Assembly: GCA_014529385.2 (NCBI GenBank)
Contig: CM043944.1
Location: 58,828,268 to 58,892,267, forward strand
Direction: 5' to 3'
Origin: Adiantum capillus-veneris
Lineage: Eukaryota; Streptophyta; Polypodiopsida; Polypodiales; Pteridaceae
DNA length: 64,000 nucleotides
Positions 59,017-64,000 of this stretch are shown here, in pieces. A model generated the notes under the pieces. The model worked only from the letters and a program-made list of their open reading frames with translations, was not told the origin of the DNA and made no database searches. How positions within the stretch are numbered: the first letter of the stretch is position 1; every line of letters begins with the position of its first letter. The position numbers were made by a program, and so were the translations under genes.

Positions 59017-60397
59017 ATGGCTACGTCTTCTTCCCGCCCAAGATATTCTAGAAGTTGCTTTACACTGTCCCCAACTAGCATCACCATTAGTGTTCCAAGA
59101 AGACCATGTAGTAGCATAAGCACTATCTCAATCTCAAACTCTCTCACTATAGATAATAGGTGGCAATAGCAGAGGATAAGCAAAGGTTCTTGGGTTCTTA
59201 TGCATCCAAGAAGGAGAAAAAGCTTGAAGGCAACAAATATGTTCCGTTCTACATGGAAAGCAAGAGTTTTGGATTTCAAAGTCGAGCTTGGTAAGAAGAT
59301 TGTGAAAGAGGTCTTTGTTCAACATGTTTTCATTCACTCTGATGTGATTGCTAATGGTGGCAATGTCTCCATGGTGCATAATCCACGGTGCAGCTGTGAG
59401 TTAATTACTTAGCACTCCTCTATAAATGTTATCTTACATTTCAAATGTGAATCTGTTTTTTTCTTCTCTTATTACAGATAATTAATTAGGTTATACATAT
59501 GTTTGTATTTATTTCTATTCTGTTACATTCACATATGTTTATCCTTCCTCATACGAGGAATGGGAGCCACTGGAGTGCAGTATAGGTCTCATCTCTGTGA
59601 CCCATGCTCATATTGGGGTCTTGCAGTATGCGGGCAGAACTAGAAAAAGCCTTGCAGATGAAAGTATTTTCTTCTCTGACCATTTCTACCAACTCAATCA
59701 AAGGAATCAGAGAGGAGTGGTGGTGAAGGTTTCTCTACCAACCAACTGGAACTCCGTGGATTGGCCCATTCTCGACACAACAATGAGTGAGGCATTGAGG
59801 ACCAATCTCTATAGGGATGTTCAAAGGTCTCTCTGAAACTCTATACGCACTAAATTGGTGAAACTTGCAAATTTATGTCCTGTTGGTCTCTTTGTTGAGT
59901 TATTTCATACCTGCAATGTACATGTTGCTAAAACTATGCTGCTCTACAAATCATTTGATTTCCTCTTGTGTGATAAGCTTCTTGATCGAGGGTGGTATGT
60001 GAAAGAAATAGATGGCATAAGTTGCGAGATTGCTCTTGACACTTTCATTATCAAGTATATGCTTGCGACACAGACACTAATAGTCTCCTTTTGGTATAAG
60101 CGTTCTCACCTTGTTGAAAGTTGCTATGTGCCTATGGATCAAGAGGCAGCAAGTTTGGCAAACAATGTTGTCATAGACGTGGAAGTAGTGGACAAAGACC
60201 TAAATCTTATGACAGTAACTGCAATAAGGCAGCAATGCAATCTTTTGCATCTTTGACATGACATAGTGGAGGAGACTGCCGACGTTGACTTCGTAAACTT
60301 TTATTTCTTGCTGGGTGGACGAAGAGTAATGCAACGAAGGGAGAAGCATTTTCTGTGTGGAGGTCTTTTTGGCCATATTCACATTGTGCCCATGTAA
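59017..60397 (+). pseudogene. Gene X copy B: unrecognised two-exon protein, three nonsense codons
   Basis: Exon 1 is 59017-59395 (donor AGCT|GTGAGT) and exon 2 is 59535-60397 (TAA at 60395). Both are identical in length to the exons of copy A (379 and 863 nt), so there is no net indel in 1242 coding bases. The N-terminus is again Ser/Arg-rich (MATSSSRPRYSRSCF). Conserved blocks include ARVLDFKVELGKKIVKEVF, HAHIG, LLDRGWYVKE and ALDTFIIKYM. Lesions: TAG in exon 1 (near 59167), TGA at 59834 and 60254, and loss of the AG at the intron acceptor (CACAT in place of GCAG|AT). A TATA-like TTTATTTAAAG lies at about 58948. No family is recognised. Confidence 0.65.
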
Positions 60398-60468
60398 TCT
60401 AGCCTGAATGGCTTCAACAAAATGTAACTTTTTTGACTAGTTTAATCGTAATATCAAGTGTTTGCTCA

Positions 60469-60469
60469 C

Positions 60470-60551
<82 letters not shown>

Positions 60552-60668
60552 ACAGGTACAATGAATCATTATGAAGTGTATTTCCAAGTACAAATTGTGG
60601 GCTGTGCAAGTGGCTTAAATACAATTGTAGCAAATATGGGCTATTAATGCTATTAATTTTGTATTAAG

Positions 60669-60761
<93 letters not shown>

Positions 60762-60763
60762 TG
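60469..60763. repeat. CT tracts and GT tract in the convergent spacer of copy B
   Basis: (CT)n at 60469-60547 and at about 60670-60744, followed by (GT)n to 60763. They lie between the convergent 3' ends of gene X and the HAD gene, the same place and relative orientation as the tract at 3793-3834 in copy A. Confidence 0.95.
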
Positions 60764-60790
60764 TATTTGATACACGTAGACAGTGTCAAT

Positions 60791-61371
60791 TTAATGTATA
60801 AACAATGAACTACTAAGTACATTTGTAAGTATAAATTCCGATGTGCTCAATGGGCTTAAGTACATTCCTTGCAGGTATGGGACCAAAATGTCCTCTAGGT
60901 AAAAATCGTGAAGATGCCCTTCAAATGAAGGTGGGGAAATAGTAGCGCCGGGTGGATTAAGTAAACCCTTATGTGGTGTTTTATCAATCAGCAAATTATT
61001 TTGAGCATCATAAGGCACATTGATCTGTTCAAAGGGCTTGTAGAAAAGTTGTACATGAGGTTAGTTGGGTGGAAATGTCCCGCAATGGTAATACAGTTTC
61101 TTTGACTATACACAAAATAAAAATGCGATCTCTGAATTTCAGCAAAATTGCAGACTATGTTAACAAGGGGATTCAAGTTTTGGGGCTGCATTGAAGACCA
61201 GATAGCAACCCTAAACCATGGAATCAAAAATTTCAAAAATTCATTCGTGCCTAGTCGAATTACTACTTTGAGATTTCCCAAGTGGAAACTACGTAAATAG
61301 GAGATCTGTGTAGGTACATTGTATGACTGTCGTAGCAGCAACAATCCATTGAGATCCACAATAATTAGTCT
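60791..61371 (-). pseudogene. NIF/FCP1-type HAD phosphatase domain, copy B, one frameshift
   Basis: The minus-strand exon starts after the acceptor TTGCAG with RLIIVDLNGLLLLR, then KVVIRLGTNEFLKFLIPWFR, VAIWSSMQPQNL and YSQRNCITIAGHFHP. A one-base deletion near 61060 shifts the frame before the LFYKPF segment. The remaining part is open in another frame as YDAQNNLLIDKTPHKG, SPPSFEGH and ILVPYLQ. Motif III has DK where copy A has DD. The intron upstream (about 61447-61372) has nearly the same length as in copy A. Confidence 0.72.
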
Positions 61372-61447
61372 CTGCAATCATTGTGTGCATACATATAAGT
61401 AGTTAGAAACAAAAAAGAGTATATTATTTAAATACAATGGATATTAC

Positions 61448-61892
61448 CTGAACAACCATATCTACTTGAAACAAGAGTCCATACTGGTCATGTCTTTGTT
61501 GTGGAGTGTCAATGTTCCCTTCTGTATTGCCAAAGGTATTTACCTCTTGTGGTGGTGCAGTATAGGACTCTTGTGTTTCCATGGCCGGATGGTTAACTTG
61601 TTATGTTGTCTGTTCCTGGCTTTGATTTGCAACGTTGCCCTCCTCCTCTACATGGCCTAGACACTCTGTATCTTCTCTCGGCTCTGAAGAGCTCTTCACA
61701 TCAACAATTATGGGAGCTTGGACTCCCTCATATTGATCGTGTGCCACAATAATATGCACTCCCTTATCCTCCTCTACTTGGCCTAGACCCTCTGTTGCAT
61801 TTCCCGGCTCTGAAGAGAATTTTACATCAGCATTTTCAAGATCTTGGTCTACTTCACATTGATCAATTCCAGCTTTCGTTTTTGCCACTCCA
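61448..61892 (-). pseudogene. Glu/Gln-rich linker exon, copy B, one nonsense codon
   Basis: The minus-strand exon runs from an acceptor-like TTTCTTTGTAG (about 61893) to the donor CAG|GTAATA (61448/61447). It is acidic with a twice-repeated word (SSEPGNATEGLGQVEE / SSEPREDTECLGHVEE). A TAA at 61603-61601 interrupts it; the same frame then runs on as ESYTAPPQEVNTFGN and DQYGLLFQVDMVV to the donor. The last segment aligns with copy A (YGPLLPVDTVV), which shows that linker and HAD are exons of one gene. Confidence 0.6.
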
Positions 61893-61959
61893 TCTACAAA
61901 GAAAACCGGTGTCTGTTCCTCTTATATTGGGTCAGTTTTAGGGATTTGGTTTCTAGTGG

Positions 61960-62711
61960 TGTAACATGTCAATGGAGTGCCACATATCACCCTTTGCATT
62001 GCGAGTTGTTGGCTCTTGGTCTTTCATTGCTAAATGAAGTTTTTTCCAGTGCATATACTCAACTTTGTTAATGTAGGTAGAGTGATATACTCTCCCTCGC
62101 ATTGTTAGCTTCACATCTTTCATACCTTGAGGTTTAGATAGAAAACGGCGTGCCTTGACCCCACCTCTGGATGGTTTGTAGGGTACATCTTTCTCATTAA
62201 TTGACCTTTTTTCGGCCCGCTAGATTTTCACATTGCCCCCATGTAGATCAATATTTGACAAAACTAGTTCCAAAGCCTCTAGAGTGACCTGTCGTTCAGC
62301 TGACTTTTTGATTTTCCAAGCAAACCCAATGTACATATATACCAACTTCTCTACAATTCGGCAAAGACCATGCATTGTACAAATATGGACATTAGCAAGT
62401 GGTATATCCATAACTGGTTGGAAATTAGAGTCTGGATTGTGACGAGTAGGAGCCTTTCTCCACCACTGTAGGTCCATCACCTTTACAGGCTCCATGCAAT
62501 ACAAGCATGGAGACTTTGTCATGGCATCCATTCCACAATTATACATACACTTCGGTGTTTTGAGGTCATATACAAGGTGCCACTGAACTTGAAATTTTCC
62601 TCTCCCATCTACAACCAGTACCTCTCCTCGATTCATTTTCCTATCAATGATATTTGGAATAGAGGTTTGATGGAACACCCAAAATAAAATGTCATGGTCT
62701 TCTTTCTTTAC
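61960..62711 (-). pseudogene. Unrecognised protein with Cys cluster and CxxH motif (transposase-like?), copy B 5' exon
   Basis: The minus-strand exon opens after TCTTGTAG (about 62712) and reads VKKEDHDILFWVFHQTS, VLVVDGRGKFQVQWHLVYDL, then a cysteine cluster C-x3-C-x9-C-x2-C (CMYNCGMDAMTKSPCLYC), LQWWRKAPTRHNPD, DIPLANVHICTMHGLCRIVE and KLVYMYIGFAWKIKK. A TAG at 62222-62220 is followed in frame by RAEKRSINEKDVPYKPSRGG and further residues to about 61960. A strand with Asp (VVDGRG) plus a CxxH motif is compatible with an RNase H-fold transposase, but the resemblance is by eye only. It takes the place held by the C48 protease in copy A. Confidence 0.45.
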
Positions 62712-62869
62712 CTACAAGATTAATCCTTATGAGATACAAAAAATAAACCTAAAATTTAGGTACAATAGAGGGCTTGCTAGAGCTACAAATTTGGAAATAG
62801 CTAAATTACCTGAAATCACTAAGCCACCATATGTTTGTTTTTTATTGAACACTAATTAAAGTACGAAGG

Positions 62870-63480
62870 GTCATCAGTGGGACATTTAGAAAGATCCCTA
62901 TTCATCAATGTGATTGTACCTTGCTCTAGCTTCTTCTCTTTAATAATCTCACACTCACTAGCTTCAAAACAAAGTGTATAACGCCACCTGTCTCTTTGAA
63001 TGTGATATTGTAGAACTCTACCATTCTAGTTCGCAACAAACTCAAGTCCATGAAGATAATGTTGTACTCATCATAAGTGACAGCAGTTCCCTGTAAGTTA
63101 TAAATATCTTGAATATGAAATGGACATCCAATGAAGTTGATCTATTCATTATTGAGCTAGATTCTTTCCCTCCAAACACTTGCAGATCTTGATAAAAGCT
63201 TAAACTTTATTCCCTTCTTCACAAACATGGAAGAGATAGATTGTTGAATAGCTGAGTAACCTCTTTTACTAACACCAAGGGAATCCAATGTACTTTGTAT
63301 TTGCTTGGCAGGCATTGCATTCTTTGAAATGACTCTACCAACGACATTCCGTCACAAAACCTTAAACTTTTTGTCATGCATTATATCCTTTGCAAGACCA
63401 CTTGTTATCAATGGCTTTAACTGCTTTCCTACATTGGCGTTCAGGTCTATGTTTTCTTTGTCTGGATAGATAGAATCTCT
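62870..63480 (-). pseudogene. Upstream exon(s) of the copy B minus-strand gene
   Basis: Read on the minus strand from about 63475, a protein-like frame gives NANVGKQLKPLITSGLAKDI, a stop, RNVVGRVISKNAMPAKQIQS, DSLGVSKRGYSAIQQSISSM, FKLLSRSASVWRERI, two stops, then NFIGCPFHIQDIYNLQGTAV and DEYNIIFMDLSLLR. After a frameshift it gives RWRYTLCFEASECEIIKEKK and TITLMNRDLSKCP. The segments are too coherent to be chance, but no family is recognised. Together with 62711-61960 this is the N-terminal part of the same gene. Confidence 0.4.
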
Positions 63481-64000
63481 ACAAAGAAAGCATAACTAAC
63501 ATAAGAAAAAATGTAAGGTCCCCGTCCTAAAAGATCAAGGTGACTTGGAAGATAGCCTTCTTTATCCTCTAAATCCGTTGACGACACCCTACTCTGATAA
63601 TACGAAGCAAGGATAGGAGCAACAAAAGAGAAGAAGACTTTCACCTGATGTGTTTGTAGTTGCAAGACCCTACGCCACAAGCCAGGTTGATGAGGTTAAA
63701 GGTTCTATGGACTCTAGATCTTACATTATAAAAGAAGAAAATCCCTTTCACATATTAAGGATCCAAAAACAACGCCTTTTTGTCCGCGTTTAAGAGGCAC
63801 GGCCACCATCCTTAAATCCAAAATATGACAAGAGATAAATCTCTAACTAACTAAGACAAAGTGAAAAGTACTCGACTAATAGAGTCCACCCATCCTTGAC
63901 CAGCAACCTAAGATGGTCCCCACTTTTCACATCGCACTCACCCGTTCTTTTAATGTTGTCTAATTACTACCACGAGATATACAACAATGTTCCTTAATTA
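63481..64000. other. Window end without recognisable genes
   Basis: No convincing frame or repeat is seen. The copy B gene may extend into this region or beyond the window. Confidence 0.4.

Noticed and set aside
63512-63725. Short TG...CA sequence (TGTAAGGTCC to GATCTTACA) resembling the ends of the 4.28-kb insertion
   Set aside because: The flanking five bases do not match (AAAAA versus TTATA), and the interior shows no similarity to the 17069-21345 insertion. It may be chance, or part of an element that runs past the window.

Overview
The window is repeat-dominated nuclear DNA of a land plant. It has spliced genes with GT/AG introns, several very long (CT)n tracts, a Ty3 chromovirus carrying the usual plant initiator-Met primer site, and no bacterial features. 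The LINE family is not the usual angiosperm L1 type: its ORF1 is a coiled coil without a zinc knuckle. A fern, lycophyte or other non-flowering plant is therefore plausible, but the sequence alone does not prove it.

Layout. (1) 1-5755: a microsatellite block, then copy A of an unusual convergent gene unit. The plus strand carries a CENH3-like histone reading frame (919-1428), then a spliced gene with a Ulp1/C48 protease domain, a Glu/Asp-rich linker and an NIF/FCP1-type HAD phosphatase domain (about 1422-3741). Gene X, an unrecognised two-exon gene, lies on the minus strand (5403-3961). (2) 5755-7690: non-coding. (3) 7690-32640: four copies of one LINE family at 8.6, 14.4, 21.8 and 27.2 kb. 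They sit in a mosaic of (CT)n minisatellite units and shared non-coding blocks, and a 4.28-kb TG...CA insertion with 5-bp target duplications (17069-21345) interrupts one block. (4) 33.3-41.7 kb: remains of minus-strand LTR retroelements. One is a gag-protease relic with a tRNA-Asp-like primer site and a palindrome-bearing leader; another is a decayed gag. (5) 42510-51424: a nearly complete chromovirus with 1.6-kb LTRs, TCCTC target duplications and one nonsense codon. (6) 51.4-56.2 kb: a 71-unit CT tract, a 44-G run, a diverged 925-bp tandem duplication and AT-rich DNA. (7) 56235-57859: a related solo LTR. (8) 58.7-63.5 kb: copy B of the convergent unit, inverted relative to copy A.

The two convergent units are the most interesting content. 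Both pair gene X tail-to-tail with a gene ending in acidic linker plus HAD phosphatase, with a CT microsatellite in the spacer. Gene X has exactly the same exon lengths in both copies, although the proteins differ at roughly 40% of positions by eye. The 5' part of the partner gene differs: a C48 protease (and the histone frame) in copy A, and in copy B an unrecognised protein with a zinc-binding cluster and a CxxH motif reminiscent of RNase H-fold transposases. This looks like a modular, dispersed and possibly mobile gene family. Nearly every long reading frame in the window carries one or a few nonsense codons but few indels, so most are recent pseudogenes.
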